DNA from: Membranipora membranacea
Lineage: Eukaryota; Bryozoa; Gymnolaemata; Cheilostomatida; Membraniporidae
DNA: 64,000 nt
Direction of reading: 5' to 3'
NCBI GenBank assembly: GCA_914767715.1
Contig: OU612074.1
Span: 19,640,062 to 19,704,061, forward strand
Shown: positions 1 through 11,510 of the stretch, piece by piece
Numbering within the stretch: position 1 is the first letter of the stretch
Layout: every line of letters starts with the position of its first letter
Translations under genes and position numbers: made by a program
Notes under the pieces: generated by a model
Told to the model about the DNA's origin: nothing
The model's database searches: none
What the model saw: only the letters and a program-made list of their open reading frames with translations

Positions 1-300
1 GTTTCTATCGCCGTACTCTTCTGAAGACCTTAACATCATGGAGTGGTGGGCTAATTATGGCTATAGCATGTATTATGGTGGCGGGCAAGTAGATGGAGAT
101 CATAGGGGCAGCTTGACATGGCGCGAGTCACAACACAGCATATGGTGTCGGTTTTGGGGCAGCGGGACATGTTTCTGTTGCACACTATGGCGCTATAGAG
201 GAATGCAGCTGTTCCCTAATGGGGATATATACCTGTAAATGGAAACAGCAGATATCAAGGGGCGATTGGGAGAATAATTGGAGGGGTAATGGGAGGAGTA

Positions 301-512
301 ATTGGGAGGGTAACCGATTAGGTTATTGGGAGAGTGATGGAGTGAACTTGACAATAGATAAAACAGACAACTGGGTGAGAAGTCAGGAGGAATATTGGGG
401 TGGTTATGGACTAGCTGGAAATACCGCGAGTAACAACAACACAGCCAGGGCAGCGGGTATGGAGACAGACAATGGGGAGGGTATGGACATCACGGACAAC
501 GGGGCAGCTGTT
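301..512. repeat. Direct repeat copy 1 (diverged)
   Basis: This stretch is repeated, diverged, at about 821-1029. Both copies share the order: an attgggaggg block, a ctgggtga block, then tggttatggactagctgg, accgcgagtaacaacaac and acagcc. Open frames run through it but are glycine- and tryptophan-rich and end without splice signals. I see no gene, only an old duplicated repeat. Confidence 0.6.
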
Positions 513-820
513 ACTGATGGTGCCAATGCTCACCACGACCAGAGGCATGCAGGGAACCATCAGTAATACTACACATATACACTATCTATATACTTACCAT
601 CCCTCCTGATCTGATTTAATCTCACATAATAACATGTCAACATTTCTATCTCTGGATATCACCTGCATATTTCATCTTTTATTATTAATTATGTTTATTA
701 GTAATTATTACCAATAAACTATTAATTGATTAATAATAACTTTTTATCAGTCATTATTATCAATTGTTAATAATAAGATCTAAAACATATATGGTAGCAG
801 CAGCTGTTATCAATAGGGTA

Positions 821-1029
821 ATTGGGAGGGTTATGGGTGGGATAGTGGGGATGGGGATGTATTGGACTTGATATTGGGGAATACAGATAACTGGGTGAAA
901 AGTCAAGAGGGGTATTGCGGTGGTTATGGACTAGCTGGATATACCGCGAGTAACAACAACACAGCCGGGGCAGACAGACAGACAATAGGGAGGGTATGGA
1001 CACCACGGACAATAAGGCAGCTGGACATG
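821..1029. repeat. Direct repeat copy 2 (diverged)
   Basis: Second copy of the 301-512 unit, with scattered substitutions and small indels; the tail gtatggacaccacggacaa matches gtatggacatcacggacaa of copy 1. The AT-rich spacer 640-780 resembles 5928-6050, so the surroundings are also made of dispersed repeat. Confidence 0.6.
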
Positions 1030-1768
1030 GTGCGGATAACAGCCTATAGTGCCAGTTAACAAACTAGTTTTAAGAAAGAAATTTATTTATTTTAATTATT
1101 TAAGCTATCAGAGACCACAATTTCACTTGTACTCAACATTTTGTTGAAATTTATTCTTTTCTACTTAAATAACAAAAATATAGTCTCGTATTTTATTATT
1201 GATTTTTTCTGGTTTAAACTATCTTGTTTATTTATTTATTTTCACAATTAGTAGCTAGCTGAGCACAAATTTATATTTTATTCAACATTTTGTTCAAATT
1301 TACCACTTCGCAACTTCACATTCACACTCAATTATGCTTGTTCAACAGACAATCTTAAATAAGATCCATAATCACCGAATTACAGAATTAATCTACGCTG
1401 CGCCTAATGAAGAAGCCAACAAAATAAAGCCGATTGGATATCGACTTTCTCCTAAGATAACAAACTAGTTTTAAGAAAAAAATTATTTATTTTAATTTGC
1501 TGCTCGAAGTTTTACCTTGTTGAAATGATCTATTTACAAGGATTTTTTGCTTGTTTTGCAGACGTTACGCGGTTTTCTGCAGGATCTGCAGCTCCCTCTG
1601 CTGGAGGCATGTTCTCTATGGGAACATCATTATCAGTGGATAAATGTATAATACGAGCGTGTTATAACTGTAATATGACATTATTACGGTCACTTATCAC
1701 CTAGTATATGAAAACTGCTTTTTATTATTATATTATAACTCACTAAATGGGCGGCAAGTAACAAAAAT
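1030..1768. other. Non-coding repeat debris left of the pogo element
   Basis: No gene seen. The string taacaaactagttttaag occurs at about 1059 and again at about 1459, each followed by an A/T-rich run. The string agctatcagagaccaca at about 1105 recurs at about 5903 beyond the transposon. This suggests the transposon inserted into an existing dispersed repeat. Confidence 0.5.
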
Positions 1769-1797
1769 CAGTAGGGGAAGGCGGGGTACGTTGAGCC
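1769..1797 (+). repeat. Left terminal inverted repeat of the pogo element
   Basis: 29 bp, beginning cagtaggggaaggcgggg and ending cgttgagcc. It pairs with 5814-5842 in inverted orientation with one clear mismatch (t versus g, in tacg/cgca). Confidence 0.85.
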
Positions 1798-2196
1798 ATG
1801 GGGCACGTTGATCCACCCTACTTTTCTCAAAAACTATTTTATGTTGTGAGTTTTCCACTCCTTCAGAGGTCATGTGACCAAAGGCGCCCATTTTGAGCAG
1901 ACCAAAAGAAATAAAACTAGCAAGGTAAGATATTTATTTTGTTTTTCATTGTTTTTGGCATAAAAAGTAAATAAATTCCGATCAACGAAAATGTTAGCTG
2001 TTTCTCACAAGGTGTGACTGAGTAGATGAAAGTTTTATTATGTTATAACATCATATTTGGTCTCAATTTTACATAATCTAATCTAATATCTGATTGACAG
2101 ATTTTGTTCAATATGAGTTGGAAAAGGATAACATGCTGTTGGGGCACGTTGAGCCATGGTTGATGGGGCACGTTGAGCCATGGATCAACGTGCCCC
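1785..2196 (+). promoter_or_regulatory. Left subterminal repeat cluster (candidate transposase-binding sites)
   Basis: Copies of ggggcacgttgagcca or a close variant lie at about 1784-1797, 1800-1815, 2141-2156 and 2165-2180, with an inverted copy at 2181-2196. The last two abut to form a 32-bp near-palindrome centred on ccatgg. Repeated subterminal motifs are typical transposase-binding sites in related elements; binding here is inferred. Confidence 0.6.
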
Positions 2197-2640
2197 GCAG
2201 TATATGATTGTGATTTTTTGAGGTATATTCTCTGTAAGGTAGGCAACACAAAAGCTATTACCCTCCCCTAGTACTCATGTAATGCTTTACCTATGTTATC
2301 TGCAGGCACTTCTTCCTCTCCCTAATCAAACACTACAAATAAAGTTCAGAAACCTTTCAAAGTTTCAAGCTTGCAAGCAACCTGCAAAGTAGGCCTACCT
2401 TGGACTGGTCTGTCCTCTTCTGTATCAAAATACAACAGACAGGCAAAGCTTCTGTTTAGCTGCTATGATATAATCACTAACCCCATGTCTTGAAGGCATT
2501 TATTGGCTTCAGGCAACCACGGATCACCATACCCCCAGATAACTGAACTATAATTTGTAAGTGAAGATTTTCTTCGTAGTTATATTTTTAATTGGCATAG
2601 GACTCAACAAAATAACACTTTGCTATTATGTTTTGGCAGA

Positions 2641-5259
2641 ATGGTTCGTAATTACAAAGCAAAGAAAGCTCCGCTGAACGCAGACTTGTTGCACTCTGCT
2701 CAACAGGCTGTACAGAAAGACAACAAGTCAATCCGTGAGGCATCCAAGTTGTTTAATGTGGACAGGATGACATTGAAAAGGTTCATAGAGCGCGGTGGAG
2801 TTATGGGTCAAGACAGCAATAGAACTAAACATATCATTTTGTCTGAAGACCAAGAAACCGAGCTCACCAATCATATCAAAGACCTAGATAATAGATTTTA
2901 CGGGTTATCTGCAGAACAAGTGTGCCAGCTCGCATATCAATATGCGTCTTTAAATGGTGCGGCCATTCCTAAAAACTGGACCAAGAACAAGAAAGCTGGT
3001 ATGTTTCAATTTAACTTTAAAACATGTATACATCAGATGTATTCTGTCCAAATTCACCAATTCTTTTTAAATCTGTTTGTGGTAAAGAATTGTTAAATGA
3101 AAATTTCCCGTGGTACCATGGTACGTGAATAATAATTATATGTATTTTATTGTCAAGCAGTTGGAATTTTGTCACTTGGTGATTTGTGAAGGCAGCTATT
3201 TCTATTTGATAGGGTCAGACTGGCTTGGATATTTTATGAAAAGAAATAGGCTATCGATCAGAGTCCCTGAAGCTACAATCTTAGCTCGTCAGGCCGGTTT
3301 CAACAGGACAGCTGTAGAAAAGTTTTACGAGAATCTGACAGCAGCAATGGACAAGTGATTTTGTTTTGCTGTTTCCTTACTCACCAAAGCTTTCAAATCG
3401 ATGTTTGATTTCATCAGCTGGCATCATGACAAGACCATAATTCTTCAATTTTAGCATCGGTCGTTGTTAGTTAAAGCACAGAATATTGCAATGAGCTTCT
3501 TAATCATATTTATAACATCTGCTTGTGTACAACCTTCAAGTATGGGAATGGGATGTGTAGGATATTGCCAATAGCTTTGTGATAATGCTATTTCAATGTA
3601 GTCCCCCATATTTGTAGATATAAATTCAGCCCTCAGTATATCTACAATCTTGACGAGACAGGATTGACAACGGTCCAGAAGCCAGGAAAAGTGATCAGCA
3701 GCTTAGGGAAGAAGCAAGTCGGTGCTTCAACATCCCAAGAAAGAGGGGAACTAGTTACTCTTTGCTGTGCTGTAAATGCCTCTGGGTCCCACATTCCACC
3801 GTTCTTTATTTTCCCACGTGTTAGGATGAAGGACTGTTTCCTAAATGGAGTACCTCCTGGATCACTCGGAATTGCCACCTCTAGTGGATACATGAATTCG
3901 GAAATCTTTGTTGCCAAATATTTGCCATTCTTCATTGCAAATACAAGATGCTCAAAAGAGAAACCAGTATTGCTCATACTGGATAATCATGTCTCCCATT
4001 GCTCGCTGGAAGCTGTTGAGCTGTGCCGTTCATCTGGTGTTGTGTTGTTAACACTCCCACCACACTGCTCGCACCGCCTTCAGCCACTAGATCGGTCAGT
4101 TTACGGTCCTATGAAATCCTATTTCAACAGCGCAGTCGATGACTGGACACGGTCAAATCCAGGAAGATCTGTTACCATCTATGAGATGGGCAGTTTAGGC
4201 GGGATAGCTTTCACAAAGTCTATGACCATGACCAATATCATTTCTGGCTTCTCCTCTACAGGGATATCTCCAATGGACCGGAACATCTTCGAGGAGCACG
4301 AATTCCTTCCATCGAGTGTGACTGACCGTCCTCTCAATGATGAATCATTGGTACCTGAACTGATTACAACGCCCACTAGAGAGGAGCCACAACCATCAAC
4401 GAGCAATTATTCACCTAGTGATATTGTTCCCTTACCTAAAGCTGGACCTAGGAAGAAACCAGAACAGAAGAGAAAGAAAGTGAAAAGTGCAATCCTTACC
4501 GAGACACCAGAAAAGAAAAGACTGGAGGAGGAGAGAGAAGAAAGAGCTACAAAACGGAAGACTACTTCAAAGGTAACAGTGTCAAGTAAGAGAAAGAAAG
4601 CTACTCCAACTCCTATTGTGGAGTCATCAGATGAAGAGCTAGCCTTCGATCTTGAAGAGTCAGACGAAGAAAGTGTCAGTGAGGAGACGGAGGATGTGCC
4701 GTTGCCCCCTACAAAAGAGAATATCACCGAGAACACCTATGTTCTGGTGAGGTATGAAACTGGAAAACAGAGTGTATATTATGCTGGTTGCGTCCAGAAG
4801 TGTGATGCAGGGGGGTCTTTCAATTAGAAAGAGTGATCCTTTACTAAAGCAAGTTATCACTATCACATCACTATCACATCGCTCAAAATTATCACTCACT
4901 TGGTGTTTCAATTAGAGAAAATCGCTCCCAAATCCCTCACTCAGAATGTATATAGTTCCATCAAGTGACTGAGCGATCTGAAAGCGAGACCCCTAGCAGG
5001 TATCGCTCACTCAGTGAGTGAGCGATAATATTGCGATTTTGGCTGTTTCTAATTGAAAGACCCCCCAGATTCTGTTCGTGTGAACTTTATGCGGAAGGTT
5101 GGCAGTGCCTTCGTCTATCCTGAGACAGAAGATGTTCACGATGTGGGATATGAATCCATTATAATTCTTCTAGGAGAACCCGTTCAGTCTGGGGGTACCC
5201 TCCGCATCAAGAATAGAACATCTTTCCGGATCAATCTTAGTGGCTACAACCTGCGATAG
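2641..5259 (+). pseudogene. pogo/Tigger-like DDE transposase, three exons, interrupted by a MITE
   Basis: Exons read 2641-2998, 3213-3354 and 3630-5259. Both introns are GT-AG and the frame is kept across each (GCT G|GG, then AA|C). Exon 1 has a psq-type helix-turn-helix (SIREASKLFNVDRMTLKRFI) and the start of a CENP-B-like second DNA-binding domain, which continues in exon 2 (DWLGYFMKRN). Exon 3 holds the catalytic core: YNLDETG (first Asp), LLILDNHVSH (second Asp) and RLQPLDRSVYGP (third Asp), then a Lys/Glu/Ser-rich tail. A 255-bp MITE at 4811-5065 introduces a stop. Ignoring the MITE and one copy of its 3-bp target duplication, the reading frame spans 624 codons, near the usual family length. 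All three acidic residues are present, so the MITE may be the main lesion. Confidence 0.85.
4811..5065. mobile_element. 255-bp MITE nested in the transposase gene
   Basis: The terminal inverted repeats are gggggtctttcaattagaaa at 4811 and its complement tttctaattgaaagaccccc ending at 5065. The direct repeat cag (4808-4810 and 5066-5068) fits a 3-bp target-site duplication. The interior has no coding capacity but repeats short motifs such as gagcgat and actcagtgagtgagcgata. A second partial copy of the end motif (gtgtttcaattagag) sits at about 4904. A 3-bp target and G-rich ends would suit a PIF/Harbinger-type MITE, but the superfamily is not certain. Confidence 0.75.
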
Positions 5260-5585
5260 GTTTATTTCTCTTGAACTATAAATATTTGAATTTAAATTGT
5301 TTCAATCTGTTTCATGACATGTAAATACACAACATCTGAGCTGATGTTTTTTCGTAGTTAGTAATTATGCTGTTTTTACGTTCCCCTTCATTTTTCACAT
5401 AGTTCACTGTTCGCACTGGTATACCTTAATCTATGTGTTTCAGAGATTAATTTTGCGCTGATTTTATTTTATTGTTCTCTTGAAGAAAATGCACTGATCC
5501 AGTGAATTTGGTTGCTTTTCTTTATTTCTTGTTGTCGTAATCAATTAAAATGTTACTACCAGCAAAACAATAAGAAAAACATAAT

Positions 5586-5828
5586 GGCTCAACGTGCCCC
5601 ATATAATACTTGGACCCGGCTCAACGTACCCCGTGCTTGGGGCACGTTGAGTCGCTTACTGATTTGTCTTGAAATGACAATATCTCCATACCTTACTGCA
5701 ATAGGTTGCTGTCCTCACTCATGTTGATGGAGGACATAAAGACCAATTTCAGTGCCAAGTTTGATTGCTCTAGCACAATTCAACATCACGGTACAATCAA
5801 ATATGTAAAAACCGGCTCAACGCACCCC
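5586..5828 (+). promoter_or_regulatory. Right subterminal repeat cluster of the pogo element
   Basis: Complementary copies of the left-end motif: ggctcaacgtgcccc at 5586-5600, ggctcaacgtacccc at 5618-5632, ggggcacgttgagtc at about 5639-5653 and ggctcaacgcacccc at 5814-5828, the last being part of the terminal repeat. Confidence 0.6.
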
Positions 5829-5842
5829 GCCTTCCCCTACTG
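5814..5842 (-). repeat. Right terminal inverted repeat of the pogo element
   Basis: 29 bp ending gccttcccctactg, complementary to 1769-1797. Confidence 0.85.
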
Positions 5843-8071
5843 GGTAGCCTACTGGTATTAAGAAATATATTTGTTCGAAGTTTCGCCTTGTAAAACTGAT
5901 TAAAGCTATCAGAGACCACAGAAGCCACCTGCATATCGGATTTTTTTATTATGACTCATGTTTATTATTAATTATTATTAATAATAATTAATAAATAGTA
6001 AATTAGTTATGATTAATCGATCATTATTATCAATGTTACCCGATGTCCGTACGGATATTCGACAACTTGACAATATTGCAAATGTTGACGGACTTAACAA
6101 GAATGGTGAGAAACTGCGACTTTTCTGGGTCAAATCACAGAGAATCAGTCGTCAATCATTTCATGTCACGCTGAAGCTCTGTTATGATTTTGTTTTTAAT
6201 TCTAATTTTAATATCGCCGATATTGATCAGGAACTGGTGAGCAAGTTTTAGGTAGAGATAATATTCAAGCATCTATTTTTACTGATGAAACTTTTAATTT
6301 ATGTTTAAACACCAAGCATATTATATCATTCAAACGTCATCTTTCTTCATCTTGATTGAAACTTGTTCTTTTCTCAGTTTACTCGAAAGTTGATTTTGAA
6401 AAATGTTCTCATAGAGTGAAAGTTTGAAAAAAAGATTGATATTAAGTTTGTACAATATTAAGATTGAAAGCATTGAGAGGTTACTTTTCTCAGTCGATTT
6501 CATGGCTTTTAGAGATCAGTTTTACCAAATACAAACATCCCTTGCACATCTATCACAGCCACCCCCACATAACATGGCGGATCAGTCCTATAGAAGTAAG
6601 ATTACAATAAAATAATATTATACACAGATACTAGAGAACAGAATCAAGTGTGATGACTTACACTTAATTACACCATTATCTGAATCTTCTCATAGTTGTC
6701 CATAGTCATTTTCTAAGTGAGTTGTGCCCTCTTTCTCTTTCATATTGTTTCATGTCGCTTGATCTAGCAGTAAAAGAGAAGAATTTTTAGATTATCATGA
6801 ATAACAGTTTTAGGTATTATAGATTGACAGAAATTCTGAGTCCGGTTGGGGGTAATCTTAAATTGATATAAAGTCTGCCAAGTTGTAATCTGGACAAGTC
6901 AGAGATGCTGTTGTTCGTAGACTATAACAAGCGAGGGTTTGCCGTTCATCATTGCCTGCTTCAAAAGTCTTACCAAATTGTTCATAAAAATAAGGTTGAT
7001 TGAAATCAGGTGGTCTTATCACAGCACACATCCCGAAGAAGTGACAACGAGATACTGTTTTGCTCTAAGGGGGAGGCTGCAATATTGCTGCACAATATTG
7101 CTCTCTTTGGACATGCAAGTCGTTTTGAAATTTTTGAACCGGTGGGGGTATCTGCTTGAAATTTGGAGTGTGCAAAGTGCTATATGTCATTATTGCTTAT
7201 TCCCATTTTCATAAGTTTTAAACAAAAACTTTTGAAGAAAATTATATTTTTGTCCAAATATTTTTCATTTTATTACGAGCCTAGGCCAGGGTAAAACCAT
7301 CCCACACCATCAAACTTAGTCTCAAAATGAAGCTAAGTGCTATGTTCTTCTCGATGAGCGTGGCAGAATTTGGCATAAGTTTCTCAGAAGAAAATATTTG
7401 AAGAAAATGACATATCACATCAAGCATAGCATCCATATTACTATTTTTATCACAAATGTGTTACGCTCATCGACTTCGTCTCGCAATTCTGACCTACAGC
7501 TACAAAACTTTCTCAGCGTTTATCACTCTAATAAAGGCGCAAAAAAGTCAAAAGTATTACTGGGAGAAAAGTGAAGTCAAAGTTTACCAATGCTTAGCAA
7601 TACAGTTTGCCATCTCCGAATTTGTATATTACCACCTATTATACATTTCTAATATTGTGTCACAGTTACCAAAGGTATTTCAACATATTATGAATATATT
7701 TATATAAATATTGAGCATTGGCATCAATTCCAAAGGCACCACGGAGGCAGATGCAGCACCTTCGCTATCCTTTATTATAGTGGTTTTTTAGAATTTTCTT
7801 TTGCATTTTGCTTTGAGATGGGTGTGTAGAGGTATGGGAAAGGGGGTAATAGACACATTTAGCTATTTATATCAAACAAAGGAATGTCACAGCCTTGTTC
7901 ACAACAATTTTCTCTATCAGAAACTTTGAAAAAATTATTTTTAACAGAGAAAAAAATGTTGTACAAAAATCGACTTGCATGTCCCCTTAAATAGGCAGAG
8001 GAAGGTAAACAGAATGTGAATGCTGATTGATAATATTATGTCTAAAGTTTGGCTCCTACCAATCAACTTAC
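5843..8071. other. No gene recognised
   Basis: AT-rich sequence. 5880-6050 repeats fragments seen at 640-780 and 1105-1530. Short open frames at 6009-6251, 6939-7214 and 7456-7707 have no domain, no splice context and the hydrophobic/basic composition of random AT-rich translation. I see nothing to annotate. Confidence 0.5.
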
Positions 8072-8165
8072 CTGGAGATTACAGCACTATAGATATTAAT
8101 GTTGTCTGGCAGGTTGGTGATGTATTATGTAGTGAACAGAATCCCACCCTTTGGCAACGAAATCA
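8072..8165 (-). other. Candidate exon-like segment (minus strand), paralogue of 8496-8551
   Basis: On the minus strand the segment follows a CATATTTACAG acceptor and ends CCAG|GTAAGT, both good splice sites. The same acceptor context occurs at 8551. Every frame has a stop, so this is either a decayed duplicate exon or part of a non-coding transcript. Confidence 0.3.
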
Positions 8166-8495
8166 CTGTAAATATGAATAAAGCCATTCGTGTAGGTAAA
8201 AGGTTTTCAATAACTTCAATTAAATACATAAAATGGAACATGTCTTAGAGGTCTACGACAGAAAATGGATTAAATCAAGCAATTTCATTCCGAAAAAAAG
8301 AAAAAGTGCTATTTTTTCAAATAAAGATGTCTCTAACTTTCATGACGACAACAATCACCAAAACAAGTTATGAGTTTTGCATATTGGCGATTTAAGATCA
8401 TCAAGTTCAATGCAAATGCTTGATGTCTTTAACTATCGTAAAATAGTGAGGCCGATAAAATCAAACCTACCACAGAATTTGTCCGGTATGTCCGT

Positions 8496-9233
8496 CTATC
8501 TATCAGCTCCTAGCAGCCCTCCTATGTCCGGTGGTTCATCGATATGAGTCACTGTAAATATGAAGGAGGTGAAAGTTTCCAATTATAGATGCTTTAAAGT
8601 AACTCAAATGATACCATGTCTTGTGACTGGAAAGCCTACATCAGCATGTGAAGAGCAACAAGCCTATTGGACAAAGTACCGCAGCTTCATCCTGTAGTTG
8701 ACAAGTGGTGAATCATCCCACCATTATAATTGTTGTTACACATCTTTAAGTGTCACATCACCAGATGATATGTGTTTGGATATGGAACTCCAGAAGATCA
8801 ATGTGTGCAAAGTAAGTACTAAGTTTCAACCCTGTATACCACATTATTAATGAAACTTGACCTACCAAGGATATTACTCTGAGATGATTTGGGCGAGTCC
8901 TGTCACATGTTGGATTGTCAGCATGCCTTCCTATCTTTATTTATCTCCCAATTATATCTGATCATCCTCAAGAATTGCATGTGTGTCCTGCGATCAGAGT
9001 GATTCACAAATACAGTGTAATGACTTTTGTAACCAGCAGTGCAAGCTTTAGAACGTATCATCAAAAGTCGAAAGTAGGTTCATACTAAATCATGTCTACA
9101 GACTAATACGTTACTCACAATTTGAAGAGGGAGGCCTGACTGATAGTGTTGCTCCAGCACTCAGTTCAGATTGATTTAGGTTGTCTTCATCAGTATATCT
9201 GGCATAAGGCCAATTCATATGTGGCAACCTCAT
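8496..9233 (-). CDS. Candidate small two-exon gene, unknown product
   Basis: Exon 1 is 9233-9119 (start codon at 9233-9231, beginning MRLPHMNWPYARYTDEDN) and ends at a GTGAGT donor. Exon 2 is 8551-8496, following a TTTACAG acceptor, and ends at a TAG. The splice keeps phase (T|TG) and gives 56 residues, hydrophilic, with no domain, signal peptide or membrane segment I recognise. The exon 1 end (CTGAGTGCTGGA...GTGAGTAAC) has a diverged copy at 9961-10000, and the exon 2 acceptor has a copy at 8165, so the locus looks tandemly duplicated. It could be a real short gene, exons of a longer one, or a spliced non-coding RNA. Confidence 0.3.
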
Positions 9234-9960
9234 TTTGAATATTTCTCTACTCTGCACTGAGTGAGGCACTATAAAAAAGAATAACGTCAAGAGAGGATAC
9301 GAAAAGGAAAAAAAAAACAGTTGCCAATTGATTTACCACTGCAGTAATTGAACAATAACTGTAAACTTACAATCAACTTTTTCTGAGAAGTTAAGACTAC
9401 TAGAGTTTTAGTAGAATGTTTTTGTTGAGCAGAAGGGCTTCATTGATTATGATTGTGTTTAAGAATGGAATGCAGTATGTTCTTCACTGGATCGCAAACT
9501 TGTAAAAGTCTTGACTTATTCCAATGACAACCCATACTGAACTAATTGAATGTACCATAGATCATGAGGTTATTTTGTAAAGAAAAACAGAAAAGGAAAA
9601 AGAAAATTATTGTTTAATATTATTTTATTGTCAAACCTACCAATAAAATCAGCTGATTATAAATTGGGATGCCTGGCCGACGATAGACTCCCTTTCATAA
9701 ATTCATCTGTCTTTTTCTGGAATCAGGTTTTTAGTATACTGGGCGTAACTGCTTGTGTGCCCTGCGATAAGAAAGATAAATATACATCAATTATGTTATC
9801 AAATGTGGATATGGATAAACGATATTGTTCCCTCAAGACAAAAATCAGAGATGAAACTACTCCAGCAAGTTACAAAGTGTTTATCATTATTATGAATGCG
9901 TATAAGGAGGTTTTATGGCTCAGGTGAACACTGAATGAACTCTAATTGAAAGTTACTCAC

Positions 9961-10176
9961 AATGACATGGAGGAAGGCCTCCAGCACTCAGAAGGTTGTT
10001 TGTATTAGGATGCCATGTAGCGTTGGTGTTGATCGTTGTTGATCTATGGTGATCTGTGCTGATCTATGTTGATCTGTGTTGACCGGTATTGTTCGGGGTT
10101 GATTGGCGTTGTTCGGCGTGGATTTTTGTTGTAGTTGTTGTTGATCAGTGTTGTAACAGATTGGTAAAATCAGCAC
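9961..10176 (-). other. Candidate duplicated exon (minus strand)
   Basis: On the minus strand this lies between a CTGTTTGCAG acceptor and a GTGAGT donor. Its 3' end resembles the end of the exon at 9119-9233. The 5' part is a degenerate repeat of GATCAACA-like 10-12-mers (visible on the plus strand as repeated gttgatctg/gttgatcg). The open frame continuous with the acceptor reaches a stop before the donor, so coding status is doubtful. Confidence 0.22.
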
Positions 10177-10474
10177 CTGCAAACAGCAGCCAAGTGATAT
10201 GAGCAAGTAAATTAAAACAAATAAAACTGGCACATTTGGAAATGTGAAATATGCTACTGAAGATGCCTTTCCAAACTTGCATTGGATTGAATCAAGCAGA
10301 ATCAGCAGAGGATTGAATCAAGCCTATCAATGCATTAAATTCTATGATAAAAAAATAGCACCAGATCCCAGCTGCTAAGTAAATTTGATCTCCCATTCAT
10401 ACAAGTCAAGAAGCTTATACACAGTTATGTCAATGATGGTTCTGCAATCTAATACTCAAAACACCTTACTGTAA

Positions 10475-10575
10475 GAGAGAAGTGAGTTTTTCTAAGGTCT
10501 GATACTCAGCTCGTCCCTATAGATAGTGGTGAGTAACTAGCTGAGTATCAGACCTTAGAAAAACTCATTTCTCTC
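10475..10575. repeat. Long inverted repeat (hairpin), 37-bp arms
   Basis: The left arm 10475-10511 and right arm 10539-10575 (agctgagtatcagacctta...) are almost perfectly complementary, with a loop of about 27 bp. No coding sequence is present. It may be a tiny foldback MITE. Confidence 0.75.
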
Positions 10576-10746
10576 CAACAGAATGGAATTCAAGGAATGT
10601 AACTTACCTTATCGGTACTATAGTGAGTGGTGGTAATGCGGTAATGGTAATGCGGTAATGGTAATGAGTGGTGGTGCTAAACTAAGTGGTGATAACTCTT
10701 AACATGATTTAAATGATTTAACCATAATAGTCTATAGATTGAACAG

Positions 10747-11075
10747 TTTCTGGGCAAACATAATATCATGCACAAACTTACCATGATGAAAGCGCTAAGA
10801 AGTTATGGGAGGTCTTGCTTTATATGATATAATAAACCGCTTGTTTGATGTGAGTGTAACGGATCCAATGACAAACCCTTCTGTTTTCAGAGACAGATAT
10901 CATGAATATCCGGACAAGTACAGCAGCCTGTGAAAAGATATTTTCAAAGAGATAGAGTCTCGTAAGACCACATAGCATTGAATTTACAACGCTAAGGTTT
11001 AACGCAGAGCAATAACAATTGTAACATTACAACACAGACTGTAACTTCCTCACAAGTCCATACATCTAAAATGAT
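10747..11075. repeat. Direct repeat copy 1
   Basis: Diverged duplicate of 11163-11510; shared strings include ttatgggaggtcttgct, cagtacagcagcctgtg / aagtacagcagcctgtg and gtttaacgcagagca. On the minus strand both copies contain a TTCATNATG|GTAAGTT splice-donor-like junction, so a duplicated exon is possible, but no open frame supports a protein. Confidence 0.65.
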
Positions 11076-11162
11076 GACAGGTTAAATATTGGCAATAAAT
11101 ACCGTTACAGAGAATGGCTTCAAAAAGTAAGTTTACGATGTGATAACTGGCAAATAAAACGG

Positions 11163-11510
11163 TTTTCTGGGTGAAAAGAATAGCATGCACGAACTTACCA
11201 TAATGAAAGCATGAAAAAGTGATGGGAGGTCTTGCTGTTTATGATATTTTGCACCAGATGGTTGATATGAGTGTTATGGATCTGTTGACAAACTCTTCAG
11301 CCTCCAGAAACCATTATCCAGACCAGTACAGCAGCCTGTGAACAAATAGTTTTACAATGATAAGAGTCTCGTAACACCACATAGCAGTGAATTTACACCA
11401 AATAACAAAACAGCGCGTATGACATAAGGCTATGACGCTATGGTTTAACGCAGAGCAGTAAAAAGTTGTAACAATACAACAAAGACTCATAAATCCATAC
11501 ACCTAAAATA
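11163..11510. repeat. Direct repeat copy 2
   Basis: Second copy of the 10747-11075 unit, about 416 bp downstream, with an internal insertion of about 40 bp around 11400-11440. Confidence 0.65.

Larger units (their letters stand above)
1769..5842 (+). mobile_element. pogo/Tigger-type DNA transposon, full length
   Basis: The element is bounded by 29-bp terminal inverted repeats (1769-1797 and 5814-5842) starting cagtaggggaaggcgggg; the two ends differ only near position 20. It encloses a three-exon transposase with N-terminal helix-turn-helix domains and a DDE/DDD core, which fits the pogo/Tigger branch of Tc1/mariner. A TA dinucleotide lies inside both tips (cagTAgggg / ccccTActg) but no TA is duplicated outside them, so the exact end could be drawn at the TA. 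Both subterminal regions carry many copies of a ggggcacgttgagcca motif. The copy is broken by a nested MITE in its last exon. Confidence 0.88.

Noticed and set aside
38..566. Open frames at the left edge
   Set aside because: Gly/Trp/Asn-rich translation of a G-rich repeat that is duplicated at 821-1029 with stops and indels; no splice signals.
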